Below are positions 8,488 through 18,728 of a stretch of DNA of 64,000 bases, piece after piece. The translations under genes and the position numbers were made by a program. Source of the stretch: Prauserella endophytica (GTDB lineage Bacteria > Actinomycetota > Actinomycetes > Mycobacteriales > Pseudonocardiaceae); contig NZ_SWMS01000003.1 in assembly GCF_005146945.1 (NCBI RefSeq), positions 357,365-421,364 on the forward strand. The letters are read 5' to 3'. The notes under the pieces were generated by a model. It saw only the letters and a list, made by a program, of their open reading frames with translations. It was not told the DNA's origin and did not search any database. Each line of letters opens with the position of its first letter. Positions within the stretch are counted from its first letter, which is position 1.

Positions 8488-9375
8488 ATGACCGAAACCG
8501 ACAGACCGGCGGTGACCGTGCTCGGGCTCGGCGCGATGGGCACGGCGCTCGCCGAGGCGCTGCTGGCGGAGGGCCACCCGGTGACGGTGTGGAACCGAAC
8601 CGCGACAAGGGCGGACCCGCTCGTGGAGCGCGGCGCGGCCCGTGCGGCGACCCCCGGCGAGGCGATCGCGGCCAGCTCGCTCGTGCTCACCTGCCTGCTC
8701 GACTACGCCTCCGTACACGAGGTTCTCGACGAACACGGTGACGCGCTACGCGGCCGCGTGCTCGCCAACCTCACCAACGGAACCCCGGCGCAGGCGCGGA
8801 GGTTCGCCGAGTGGGCAGCCTGCCACGGCGCCGACTACCTCGACGGCGGCATCATGGCCGTCCCACCGCAGATCGCCACCCCGGAAGCGTTCCTGCTCTA
8901 CAGCGGATCCAGGGCGGCGTTCGACACCCACCGCGGCACACTCGCCGTTCTCGGCGAGTCGCACTACCTCGGTGAGGCGGCGGGACTGGCCGCGCTGCAC
9001 GACATCGCCCTGCTCAGCGGCATGTACGGCATGTTCGCCGGGATCGTCCACGCGTTCGCCGTCGTCCGCGCGGAGGGCACGCCCGCAGCGGAGTTCGCCC
9101 CACTGCTCACGCGCTGGCTGAGCGCGATGGGGGGCTGGGCGCACGCCGCGGCAGGGCAGATCGACAGTGGCGACTACACCACCGGCGTCGTGTCCAACCT
9201 CGGCATGCAGGCGGCGGGCTTCGCCAACCTGATCCGCACCGCCGAGGAACAGGGCCTCAGCCCCGAACTGCTCGCCCCGTTCGGCTCGCTCCTGCGGCGG
9301 CGCGCCGAGGCCGGCCACGCGCGCGAGGACATCACCGGAGTCATCGAACTGCTCAGGAAAGGAAACCCCGCATGA
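8488..9375 (+). CDS. Imine-reductase-like NADPH-dependent oxidoreductase, Asp-type
   Basis: The 295-residue protein belongs to the beta-hydroxyacid dehydrogenase/imine reductase superfamily. The N-terminal Rossmann motif GLGAMGTALAEALL followed by GHPVTVWNRT matches the IRED cofactor signature, with WNRT indicating NADPH. The second signature, GEAAGLAALHDIALL, carries Asp172 at the position usually used to sort IREDs into Asp-type (often R-selective) and Tyr-type enzymes. It should reduce cyclic imines or iminiums to amines; the natural substrate is unknown. ATG at 8488 was chosen because the protein opens directly with the Rossmann strand. It overlaps the next homologue by 4 bp (ATGA). Confidence 0.82.
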   Translation: MTETDRPAVTVLGLGAMGTALAEALLAEGHPVTVWNRTATRADPLVERGAARAATPGEAIAASSLVLTCLLDYASVHEVLDEHGDALRGRVLANLTNGTPAQARRFAEWAACHGADYLDGGIMAVPPQIATPEAFLLYSGSRAAFDTHRGTLAVLGESHYLGEAAGLAALHDIALLSGMYGMFAGIVHAFAVVRAEGTPAAEFAPLLTRWLSAMGGWAHAAAGQIDSGDYTTGVVSNLGMQAAGFANLIRTAEEQGLSPELLAPFGSLLRRRAEAGHAREDITGVIELLRKGNPA

Positions 9376-10244
9376 CCACGACAACCGACGTGACCCTGAT
9401 CGGCCTGGGACCGATGGGCCAGGCGATGGTCCACACCTTCCTCCGGCACGGCCACTCCGTGACGGTCTGGAACCGCACGGCGAACCGGGCCGACGACGTG
9501 GTCGCCGCCGGAGCGGTCCGCGCGGACAGCCCGGCAGCGGCGCTCGCGGCGAGCGAACTGGTGGTGCTGAGCCTGACCGACTACCGGGCCATGTACGACA
9601 TCCTCGGCTCCGCGACCGACGCGCTCGCCGGGCGAGTGGTGGTGAACCTCAGCTCCGACACTCCGGCCAGAACGCGGGAGGCATCGGCGTGGCTGGCCGG
9701 GCACGGCGCCGCCCTGATCGCCGGTGGCGTGATGGTGCCCGCGCCGCTGGTGGGCACCGAGAACGCCTACGTGTTCTACAGCGGCCCGAAAGAGGTCTTC
9801 ACCACCCACGAGCCGGTGCTGCGGCTGCTGGGCAGGCCCGACTACCTCGGCGAGGACCCGATCCTCGCGCAGCTCTACTACCAGGCACAGCTGACGATCT
9901 TCCTCACGTCGCTGTCGGCGTACCTGCAGGCCGCCGCGCTGATGGAGGCGGAAGGCGTGCCACCGCGGGAGTTCCTGCGCTATGCGGTGGACAACTTCGA
10001 CACGATCTCCCCGTTCCTGGCCGAGACCGTGGAGGAGCTGGAGAAGCGCAGCTACCCGGGTCACCTCAGCACGGCGACCATGATGGGCGCGACCGCCGAC
10101 CACATCGTCGCGGCGAGCAAGGAGGCCGGCGTCGACGTCGCGCTGCCGGAGGCGATCAGGTCGCACTACGACCGTGCCATCGCCGCCGGGCACGGCAACG
10201 ACAACTGGACGAGCCTGTGGGAGGTCGTCAGGGCACGGGGCTGA
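9372..10244 (+). CDS. Imine-reductase-like NADPH-dependent oxidoreductase, Tyr-type
   Basis: The 290-residue tandem homologue of the preceding gene. It shows GLGPMGQAMVHTFLRHGHSV then TVWNRT for NADPH binding, and GEDPILAQLYYQAQL as the second IRED signature. Tyr170 aligns with Asp172 of its neighbour, so this copy is Tyr-type (often S-selective). Overlap by ATGA means tight translational coupling. The two may act on opposite prochiral faces, or form a heterodimer, since IREDs are domain-swapped dimers; both ideas are inference. The divergent AfsR-like gene is the probable regulator. Confidence 0.82.
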   Translation: MTTTTDVTLIGLGPMGQAMVHTFLRHGHSVTVWNRTANRADDVVAAGAVRADSPAAALAASELVVLSLTDYRAMYDILGSATDALAGRVVVNLSSDTPARTREASAWLAGHGAALIAGGVMVPAPLVGTENAYVFYSGPKEVFTTHEPVLRLLGRPDYLGEDPILAQLYYQAQLTIFLTSLSAYLQAAALMEAEGVPPREFLRYAVDNFDTISPFLAETVEELEKRSYPGHLSTATMMGATADHIVAASKEAGVDVALPEAIRSHYDRAIAAGHGNDNWTSLWEVVRARG

Positions 10245-10386
10245 ACACGTGCGGGACCGCCCGGCTCGCGCTGGAACACCTCCGCGCTGAGCAGGTCCGC
10301 TGCGCGACGTGGTCTTCTTGGCCGCGTGGAGAGGGCCTGCCACTTGTTTTGGTGGAGGGCGGCGTGCCAGTTGAAGATCCTGGCCA

Positions 10387-10436
10387 TGACCGCGGCGCGC
10401 TCGCGTTCGGCACACCACGCGAGCTCGCCGCGGTCA
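10387..10436. terminator. Strong hairpin between convergent genes
   Basis: A 20-bp inverted repeat (10387-10406 and 10417-10436) starts TGACCGCGGCG and has one internal mismatch and a 10-nt loop. It lies between the end of the second imine-reductase-like gene and the end of the VWA gene, the position of a bidirectional terminator. There is no T-run, as is common in actinobacteria. The remaining gap sequence (10245-10386, 10437-10468) shows nothing I recognise. Confidence 0.55.
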
Positions 10437-10468
10437 CCTCGCCTGCGAGCGCACCGGGGGCTGGGCGC

Positions 10469-11878
10469 TCACCCGGGCAGCAGCTCCGTCACCAGCCGCG
10501 ACAGCTGGCGGATGTTGCGGCACTCGTACATCGGCACCACCTTCGCGTAGCGCAGCGCGGCCGAGTCCCCGGTGCCCCAGAACGTCTCGCCCTCGGGGTT
10601 GAGCCAGTACACGTGCCGCGCGCGCTCGACGATCAGGCGCAGCGCGCCGAGGTTGGGATCGCCGTAGTTGGTGCGGCCGTCACCGAGGATCAGCACGCTC
10701 GTGCGCGGGCCGAGCGCGTCGGCGAACCTTTCGACGAAGCTGCCGAGCGACTCGCCGTAGTCGCTGCTCATGCCCCACCTGGTGACCCTGGCCTGCGACA
10801 GGATCCGCGTGGCCAGCCCCTCCGGCTCGTCGCGGCCCGCGCTCACCAGATCGGTGATCTCGTCGGTGAGGCCCACGAACGCGAAGCTGCGGATCTTGCT
10901 GAACTGGTCGGCCAGTGCCTGCGTGAGCAAGAGCGTGAACTGCGCGAACCCGGCCACCGACCCGGACATGTCGCAGAGCACCACCAGCTCGGGCCTGCCG
11001 GGCCGCCGCTCGCGCAGCACCGGCCGCATCGGCACCCCGCCCGTCGCCAGCGACCGCCGTAGCGTCCGGCGCAGGTCGATCTGCCCTCGGCGGGCCCGCC
11101 GCCTGCGTGCCGCGAGCCGCGTCGCGAGCTTGCGCGACAACGGCTGGATCGTGCGCCGCATCGCCGCGAGCTGCTCCTTGGTCGCGCTCGTGAACGTCAC
11201 CAGATCGGTCTGCGACGCCACGGCGTGCCGCGCGATGCGCTCCCGGCCGCGCAGCTCGGCCGTCCGGCGGCGAGCCTCCGCCTGTACGTGCTCACGGAAC
11301 GCCGTGAGACGCGAGCGGGCCTCGCGCTCGGCGAGCGCCGCACCGAGCCCTGCGTCTCCGTCGCCGGGCCGGGCCGCCCGCATCGCCGCCAGTACCCGGC
11401 TGAGCAGCGCCTCCGGTCGCACCTCGCCGAGCGTCTGGTAGGCCGACCAGCCGCTGAGCCGCTTCGAGCCGGTGCCGTTGGCTCCCTCACCGCCGCTGCC
11501 CACGTCGCCGTACTGTCCGAAGGCCTCCACCCCGGCCGCCGCGAGCGCCCGCAGCCGCGCCTCGTCTCCCTCCGCGAGCGCGGCGACGAGCGCGTCCCGC
11601 AGCTCGTACACATCGGACGGTCGGTCGGCGGCCGACTCCGCGGACCCGACGGCCATGGGGAAGTAGAGGTCGAACACCGCGTCGAACACGCCCCGCTGCC
11701 CGGACCGCCGCAGCACCGTCGAGGCAAGCGCCTCCCGCAGCCGCGCCCGGTCGGCGAGCCCGAGCACGCCCACCGCGGCCGCCGCGTCGACGGTCTCACC
11801 GGGCCCCACCTCGACCCCACGCTCGCGCAGCGCACCGACGAAGTCGACCAGCCGCGCCGGCAGCACCTCGGTGGTCAT
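10469..11878 (-). CDS. VWA domain protein, CoxE-like
   Basis: The 469-residue protein has a C-terminal von Willebrand A domain with the MIDAS motif VVLCDMSGSVAGF near residue 300 and a distal LILGDGRTNYGD. The N-terminal half is helical and Arg/Ala-rich with a very basic stretch (RLAARRRRARRGQ), as in CoxE/YehP-type proteins. It partners the MoxR-family ATPase encoded immediately upstream; the two overlap by 4 bp. MoxR-VWA pairs act as chaperone-like systems that insert metals or remodel protein complexes. No target enzyme gene lies beside them, so the client is unknown. Confidence 0.85.
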   Translation of the reverse strand: MTTEVLPARLVDFVGALRERGVEVGPGETVDAAAAVGVLGLADRARLREALASTVLRRSGQRGVFDAVFDLYFPMAVGSAESAADRPSDVYELRDALVAALAEGDEARLRALAAAGVEAFGQYGDVGSGGEGANGTGSKRLSGWSAYQTLGEVRPEALLSRVLAAMRAARPGDGDAGLGAALAEREARSRLTAFREHVQAEARRRTAELRGRERIARHAVASQTDLVTFTSATKEQLAAMRRTIQPLSRKLATRLAARRRRARRGQIDLRRTLRRSLATGGVPMRPVLRERRPGRPELVVLCDMSGSVAGFAQFTLLLTQALADQFSKIRSFAFVGLTDEITDLVSAGRDEPEGLATRILSQARVTRWGMSSDYGESLGSFVERFADALGPRTSVLILGDGRTNYGDPNLGALRLIVERARHVYWLNPEGETFWGTGDSAALRYAKVVPMYECRNIRQLSRLVTELLPG

Positions 11879-12762
11879 GGCGAGGCCGGGTCCAGCAACT
11901 GGTCGAGCCGCAGCTCGGCGGCCGCCTTGCGATGGTCGGACTGGTACTTGAGGATCACGCCGAGGCTGCTCTCGACGATCTGCTCGTCAAGGCTGTCGGC
12001 GCCGAGCGCGAGCAGCGTCCGGGCCCAGTCCACGGACTCCGCTATCGACGGCGCCTTACGCAGGTCCATGTCCCGCAACGCGCCCACGACGCGTACGAGC
12101 GACTCGGCGAGCGTCGCGTCGAGACCGGGCACCTGCATGGTCACGATGTCCCGCTCGAGCTCTGGCGTGGGGAAGTCCAGGTGCAGGAACAGGCAGCGCC
12201 GCTTGAGCGCCTCCGAAAGCTCGCGGGTGGCGTTGGACGTCAGCAGCACGAACGGCCTGCGCGCCGCGGTGATCGTGCCCAGCTCCGGCACCGTGACCTG
12301 GAAGTCGCCGAGCACCTCCAGCAGCAAGCCTTCCATCTCGACGTCGGCCTTGTCGGTCTCGTCGATCAGCAGCACCGTCGGATCTGGGTTGCGGATCGCC
12401 GTGAGCAGGGGCCGGGGGAGGAGGAACTCCTCGCTGAACACGTGGTCGCGGGTCTCCTGCCAGCCTTCGTCCCGCGCCGCGGTGATGCGCAGCAGCTGCT
12501 TGGCGTGGTTCCACTCGTACAGCGCCCTCGACTCGTCGATGCCCTCGTAGCACTGGAGCCGGACCAGCTCGCTGCCCGTGGCAGTGGCGAGCGCGCGGGC
12601 CAGCTCGGTCTTGCCGACACCCGCGGGCCCCTCGACCAGCAGGGGCTTGCCGAGCCGGTCGGCCAGGAACACGGTGGTGGCCACAGCCGTCGAAGCCAGG
12701 TAGCCGGCCCCGGCCAGGCGCTCGACGACCTCGTCGACCGAGGCGAACAACGGATCTTGCAC
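11875..12762 (-). CDS. MoxR-family AAA+ ATPase
   Basis: The 295-residue protein contains Walker A GPAGVGKTELARAL (about residue 45), Walker B VLLIDETDKAD (about 130), sensor 1 LTSNATRELSEAL, and the arginine finger region KRRCLFLHLDFPTPELE. It matches MoxR/CoxD ATPases. The GTG at 12762 was chosen because GGGAGGA lies 5 nt upstream; longer in-frame starts lack this. Its stop overlaps the start of the CoxE-like VWA gene (ATGA), so the two are made together and probably form one chaperone complex. Confidence 0.9.
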   Translation of the reverse strand: MQDPLFASVDEVVERLAGAGYLASTAVATTVFLADRLGKPLLVEGPAGVGKTELARALATATGSELVRLQCYEGIDESRALYEWNHAKQLLRITAARDEGWQETRDHVFSEEFLLPRPLLTAIRNPDPTVLLIDETDKADVEMEGLLLEVLGDFQVTVPELGTITAARRPFVLLTSNATRELSEALKRRCLFLHLDFPTPELERDIVTMQVPGLDATLAESLVRVVGALRDMDLRKAPSIAESVDWARTLLALGADSLDEQIVESSLGVILKYQSDHRKAAAELRLDQLLDPASP

Positions 12763-12843
12763 GAGTCCTCCCGGGGACGAGTGGATCCGCTCATTGTCGT
12801 CACGCCAAGAGATCGCCGCGCCCTGTTGGTGTCCCAAGTCACG

Positions 12844-13476
12844 TCAGCTGCCGACGCCGACCGGCCTGCGGACGGTGGCCGGATCGTCGAGGGCGGCCAG
12901 CATGGCGTGGGCGAGGTCGGCGCGCGAGATCTTGTGCCTCTTCGCCACGTTGGCGCCGATCTCGCGAGCGTAGGCGCCGGTGAGGGGGCCGTCGGTGAGC
13001 TGCGGCGGCCACAACACGGTCCAGTCGGTGTCGCTGCGGGCGATCTCGGCCTCCATGCGGGCGAGGTCCGCGTAGACGTCCTTCAGCGCCGTCAGCAGCA
13101 CGCGCCGGACACCGCGGAAGAAGAGGCTTTCTCCGGGTGGAACGGGCCCCACCGGCATCGCGCTCACGGCCACGAACCGCCGGACGCCCGACTCCGCCAT
13201 CGCGGTGAGGATCGCGGTGGTCCCCGCCGTGGCGATCCCGGCGCCGCTGCGACTGCCGGCGCCGAGCGAGGACAGCACCGCGTCGCGGCCCTCCACCAGC
13301 GGCCGCAGCGCGCCGGCGTCGGTCACGTCCGCGGTCACGACCTCCAGTGAGGCGTGGCTGATCGGCAGCCGGGCCGGATCGCGAACCACTGCCGTGACCG
13401 CGTGGCCCGCGTCGAGCGCCTGCCGCACGAGCTGCTTTCCCGTGCCGCCGGTCGCGCCGAAGATCGTCAGCTTCAT
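12844..13476 (-). CDS. NmrA-like NAD(P)H-binding atypical SDR
   Basis: The 210-residue protein starts MKLTIFGATGGTGKQLVRQA, the glycine-rich Rossmann motif of NmrA/BLVRB/YwnB-type atypical short-chain dehydrogenases. It continues AVVRDPARL for cofactor discrimination and RFVAVSAMPVG in place of a classical YxxxK site. These proteins are flavin or quinone reductases or redox sensors. ATG at 13476 follows GGAG by 5 nt. An 18-bp perfect palindrome lies 16 bp upstream of the start and is probably its operator. The regulator is not adjacent. Confidence 0.82.
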   Translation of the reverse strand: MKLTIFGATGGTGKQLVRQALDAGHAVTAVVRDPARLPISHASLEVVTADVTDAGALRPLVEGRDAVLSSLGAGSRSGAGIATAGTTAILTAMAESGVRRFVAVSAMPVGPVPPGESLFFRGVRRVLLTALKDVYADLARMEAEIARSDTDWTVLWPPQLTDGPLTGAYAREIGANVAKRHKISRADLAHAMLAALDDPATVRRPVGVGS

Positions 13477-13491
13477 CGCCGCTCCTAGGTG

Positions 13492-13509
13492 GGTGAGTAT
13501 TTACTCACC
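13492..13509. promoter_or_regulatory. 18-bp perfect palindrome, probable operator
   Basis: GGTGAGTA-TT-TACTCACC is a perfect inverted repeat 16 bp upstream of the ATG of the NmrA-like gene, in AT-enriched sequence. This is where a TetR- or MarR-type repressor of a stress-induced reductase would be expected. No such regulator gene is adjacent. Confidence 0.55.
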
Positions 13510-13654
13510 AGAGTAGCGCCCGTTCGCGCGGCCAGGGCAGGGCTGGCGCGGCCCCTCTTGGCGTGAGCGGCGTCTCGCTGACCGGTCAGTTCTGCCGATG
13601 AGTCTGTCCGGCCCGCGAAGTCTCCCCATCAGCACACAGCACAGGAGGAGCCAC

Positions 13655-14299
13655 GTGAATCAACTGCTGAGAGTCCAGAACTTCAACGTCTCGCGGGACG
13701 GATACGGCGCCGGTGAACACCAGAGCCTCGAGCAGCCGTTCGGCCACGCCGACCCTGGCGACATGTTCGCCTGGGCCGGTGCCACGGCGAGTTGGCCCAT
13801 GCGCGCCGATCCCGGCGGCAGCCGCGGCCTCGACGACTACTTCACGCGAGACTTCGCCCGCAACATCGGCGCCGAGATCATGGGCCGCAACAAGTTCGGC
13901 CCGCAACGCGGCCCCTGGCGCGATCACGAATGGCGCGGCTGGTGGGGCAACGAGCCCCCGTTCCGGACCCCCGTGTTCGTGCTGACCCACCACACGCGTC
14001 CTTCGTTCACCCTCTCCGACACGACATTCCACTTCGTCGACGGCGATCCGGCCACGGTCCTCGATCTGGCACGGAAGGCGGCGGGGGGCAAGGACGTCCG
14101 GCTCGGCGGCGGGCCCACCACCATCCGGCGGTTTCTCGACGCAGACCTCGTCGACACCATGCACGTGGCGGTCTCGCAGGTGGAGCTCGGATCCGGAGTC
14201 CGGCTCTGGGAGTCACCCGATGAGCTGCTTGACCGGTTCCACCTCGAGGTCGTGCCCAGCCCGAGCGGCGTGATCCACCACCTGTTCTGGCGAAGGTGA
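13655..14299 (+). CDS. Dihydrofolate reductase-family (RibD C-terminal-like) protein
   Basis: The 214-residue protein resembles the RibD C-terminal/DHFR-like fold. The central EIMGRNKFGPQRG and the late LGGGPTTIRRFLDADLVDTM are characteristic, the glycine run binding the NADPH phosphate. It ends PSPSGVIHHLFWRR. Many such stand-alone proteins are annotated as dihydrofolate reductases, but most are pteridine or flavin-pathway reductases of unknown substrate. GTG at 13655 is set by GGAGGAG 5 nt upstream. It converges on the HemK-like gene with only 10 bp between. Confidence 0.8.
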   Translation: MNQLLRVQNFNVSRDGYGAGEHQSLEQPFGHADPGDMFAWAGATASWPMRADPGGSRGLDDYFTRDFARNIGAEIMGRNKFGPQRGPWRDHEWRGWWGNEPPFRTPVFVLTHHTRPSFTLSDTTFHFVDGDPATVLDLARKAAGGKDVRLGGGPTTIRRFLDADLVDTMHVAVSQVELGSGVRLWESPDELLDRFHLEVVPSPSGVIHHLFWRR

Positions 14300-14309
14300 C
14301 GCAACGGCC

Positions 14310-15077
14310 TCAGCCCGGCCGGCCGCATCTGCCGAGCACGACGGCGGTGCCGTCGGAGGTGACCACTCGCGGGGCCAGGCCCGCGGCCGCGAACGCCTCG
14401 ACGGCCGCGGGCGCCTGCCGCACACTCGTCTCGATCAGCAGGTGACCACCGGGTGTCAGCCACGGGGGAGCACCTGCGGTGACTCGGCGCAGGACATCGA
14501 GGCCGTCGGTGCCGCCGTCGAGCGCGCCCCTCGGCTCGTGCAACCTCGCCTCGGGTGGCAGCAGGGCCACCGCCGCGGTCGGCACGTACGGGACGTTGGC
14601 GACGAGGACGTCCACACTGCGGCGCAGGGGAGTGGGCAATGCCTCGTAGAGGTCGCCCTCGTGCACCTGTGCGCCTGCGGGAACGTTGCGACGCGCACAG
14701 CGGACCGCGACCGGGTCGACGTCGGCGGCCGTGAGCGAGATCGGCCCGGCAGCCGCGGCGATGGCAGCACCGACCGCGCCGGAACCACAGCAGAGGTCGA
14801 CGACGACCGAGCCGGGGCGAGCGTGGGCGGCGGCCTGCCTGGCGAGGAACTCGGTGCGCCTGCGGGGCACGAACACGCCGGGCTCGAGCGCGATGCGCAG
14901 ACCGCAGAACTCGGCCCAGCCGACGAGGATCTCCAGCGGTTCGCCATGACTGCGCCTGCGAACCAGCGCGGCGAGCTCCGCGGGCGTCCGCGCGGCCGCC
15001 GTGAGCAGTTCGGCCTCGTCCTCTGCGAACACACATCCGGCGGCGCGGAGAGCGGCAACGACTGCGGGAAGCTTCAC
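14310..15077 (-). CDS. HemK/PrmC-like protein N5-glutamine methyltransferase
   Basis: The 255-residue class I SAM methyltransferase has motif I VVDLCCGSGAVGAAIA, an acidic TAADVDPVAVRCARRN loop, and NVPYVP where PrmC has NPPY. The N-terminal helical domain (AELAALVRRRSHGEPLEILVGW) corresponds to the release-factor binding domain. Actinobacteria carry this short PrmC paralogue beside the canonical release-factor methyltransferase, and its substrate is unproven. The NPPY to NVPY change keeps the Asn and Tyr that hold the target amide. Confidence 0.8.
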   Translation of the reverse strand: MKLPAVVAALRAAGCVFAEDEAELLTAAARTPAELAALVRRRSHGEPLEILVGWAEFCGLRIALEPGVFVPRRRTEFLARQAAAHARPGSVVVDLCCGSGAVGAAIAAAAGPISLTAADVDPVAVRCARRNVPAGAQVHEGDLYEALPTPLRRSVDVLVANVPYVPTAAVALLPPEARLHEPRGALDGGTDGLDVLRRVTAGAPPWLTPGGHLLIETSVRQAPAAVEAFAAAGLAPRVVTSDGTAVVLGRCGRPG

Positions 15078-15177
15078 TACCTGGAAACGCTACCGGAGCG
15101 CGGAGCGGGGCAGCCCTCAACTCAGCTACTTAACATAATGTAGCTTATCGGCGTTCTATGAGTGGGTGGGAGAGAGG

Positions 15178-15228
15178 CCCCCAAGGCCACCTTTGTTGCG
15201 TTCAACGCAACAAAGGTGGCCTTGGGGG
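15178..15228. repeat. 51-bp perfect palindrome, copy 1 of a three-member family
   Basis: The arms 15178-15202 and 15204-15228 are perfect 25-bp complements around a single C (15203). The frame is AAGGCCACC, six variable bases TTTGTT, GCGTT-C-AACGC, then the complementary six, then GGTGGCCTT. Outer flanks are CCCCC/GGGGG. It begins 9 bp downstream of the UvrA-like stop, so here it could be a terminator for that minus-strand gene. Confidence 0.85.
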
Positions 15229-15236
15229 GCGATCAG

Positions 15237-17663
<2,427 letters not shown>

Positions 17664-17722
17664 CGGGGTCGAGCGGTGTCGAGCAGTACGTCGAGCTGCG
17701 ATTCTGGACTGTTACGTGAACG

Positions 17723-18133
17723 TCAGGGCAGCTGCTGGATGCGGATCATGTTGCCGGAGGGGTCGCGGAAGGCGCAGTCACGAACCCCGTATGGCTGGTC
17801 GATCGGCTCCTGGACCACCTCGGCGCCGGCGGCCTGCAGCCGGTCGAACGTGGCGTCGACATCCTTGGTCGCCAGATTGACGCCTCCGTAGGTGCCCTTG
17901 GCCATCATCTCGGCGATGGTGCGGCGCTCCTCGTCGGTGATGCCGGGGTCCACACCCGGTGGGTGCAGGACGATCGACGTGCCGGGCTGGCCGGGTGGGC
18001 CGACGGTGATCCAGCGCATGCCCTCGTACCCGACGTCGTTGCGGACCTCGAAGCCGAGGATGTCGCGGTAGAACTTCAGCGCGGCGTCCGGGTCGTCGTG
18101 TGGGAGGAAGCTCGAGTGAATGGTGATGTCCAT
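17723..18133 (-). CDS. VOC (glyoxalase/bleomycin-resistance fold) protein
   Basis: The 136-residue protein has the paired beta-alpha-beta-beta-beta modules of the vicinal oxygen chelate fold. It opens MDITIHSSFLPHDDPDAALK, has FYRDILGFEVRNDVGYEGMR, and closes VRDCAFRDPSGNMIRIQQ. It may be a lyase, a dioxygenase-like enzyme or a binding protein. The ATG at 18133 gives the standard N-terminus. Its nearness to the DrrC-like ATPase hints at a drug-binding role. Confidence 0.82.
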   Translation of the reverse strand: MDITIHSSFLPHDDPDAALKFYRDILGFEVRNDVGYEGMRWITVGPPGQPGTSIVLHPPGVDPGITDEERRTIAEMMAKGTYGGVNLATKDVDATFDRLQAAGAEVVQEPIDQPYGVRDCAFRDPSGNMIRIQQLP

Positions 18134-18239
18134 GCCGGTCACGCTATCCGTGGCCGCTGAGCCCGCGCTTCTCGATTCCTGATCGGTCCGCTGCCCGTTC
18201 GGGTGTACTCCCCTGTCGCCTCCCCGGCGCGCCCTCAAA

Positions 18240-18254
18240 ACGTCACCGTGACGT
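18240..18254. promoter_or_regulatory. 15-bp perfect palindrome upstream of the VOC-UvrA-like operon
   Basis: ACGTCAC-C-GTGACGT is a perfect dyad 107 bp upstream of the VOC start and 28 bp past the end of the zinc-ribbon gene. It could be an operator of the VOC operon; as a hairpin it is too short to be a convincing terminator. Confidence 0.35.
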
Positions 18255-18281
18255 ATTGGGAGCGGCAGGCTGGATGCCGGG

Positions 18282-18662
18282 TCAGCGGAGCTGTTCGAGT
18301 TCGTGGGCGGCGCTGGCCAGTTCCGCGGCCATGCGGCGGATCTCGTCGGTGGACGCGCCGTCCTCGGCGGCCGTGACGACGTCCTCGGCGGCGCACCGCA
18401 GCTGGAACAGCCGGTCCTGAAGTGTGGCGATCTCGGTGTCGGACAGCACTACGGCATCCTCGGGCAGGCCCGTGCGCTGGACGGCCGCCCGTCGTTCGTA
18501 GGCTCGCTGGCGGCACGACTGACCGCAGTAGCGCCTCCTGCGACCGACCGTCCCGCTCTGCTCGAGCCTGCGGCCGCACCAGCCACAGTGCTTCGGCACC
18601 GGGGCGCGCAACTCCCGCAATTCGTCACGTGACGCAACAGCGGGTCCAGCCAGATCGCTCAC
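18282..18662 (-). CDS. Small zinc-ribbon protein
   Basis: The 126-residue protein has a zinc ribbon with CGWCGRRL and YCGQSCRQRAYERR (CxxC and CxxxC pairs, about residues 26-56). A helical, possibly coiled-coil tail of about 60 residues ends AAELASAAHELEQLR. The zinc module is similar in layout to the head of the coiled-coil protein at 623-1717. No function is established; nucleic-acid binding is likely from the basic residues after the second knuckle. It starts with GTG at 18662, divergent from the GDPD gene. Confidence 0.7.
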   Translation of the reverse strand: MSDLAGPAVASRDELRELRAPVPKHCGWCGRRLEQSGTVGRRRRYCGQSCRQRAYERRAAVQRTGLPEDAVVLSDTEIATLQDRLFQLRCAAEDVVTAAEDGASTDEIRRMAAELASAAHELEQLR

Positions 18663-18728
18663 GTGTCAGACCCTAGCTCGCCACCAATTGCTCATGCCGA
18701 GGCCACGCCGGGGCGGCACACTTGAAGC

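Noticed and set aside
8400..8690. N-terminal extension of the AfsR-like protein
   Set aside because: The family begins at the winged helix (VRFGVLGPL). The extension would be antisense to the first imine-reductase gene.
6741..8741. Plus-strand frame of about 660 codons opposite the AfsR-like gene
   Set aside because: It is an antisense shadow of the NB-ARC and BTAD coding sequence, with no family signature.
10166..10437. Short minus-strand frames in the gap after the second imine-reductase gene (one starts MARIFNWHAALHQNKW)
   Set aside because: They match no family I know, have poor ribosome sites, and overlap the terminator hairpin. A decayed gene fragment cannot be excluded.
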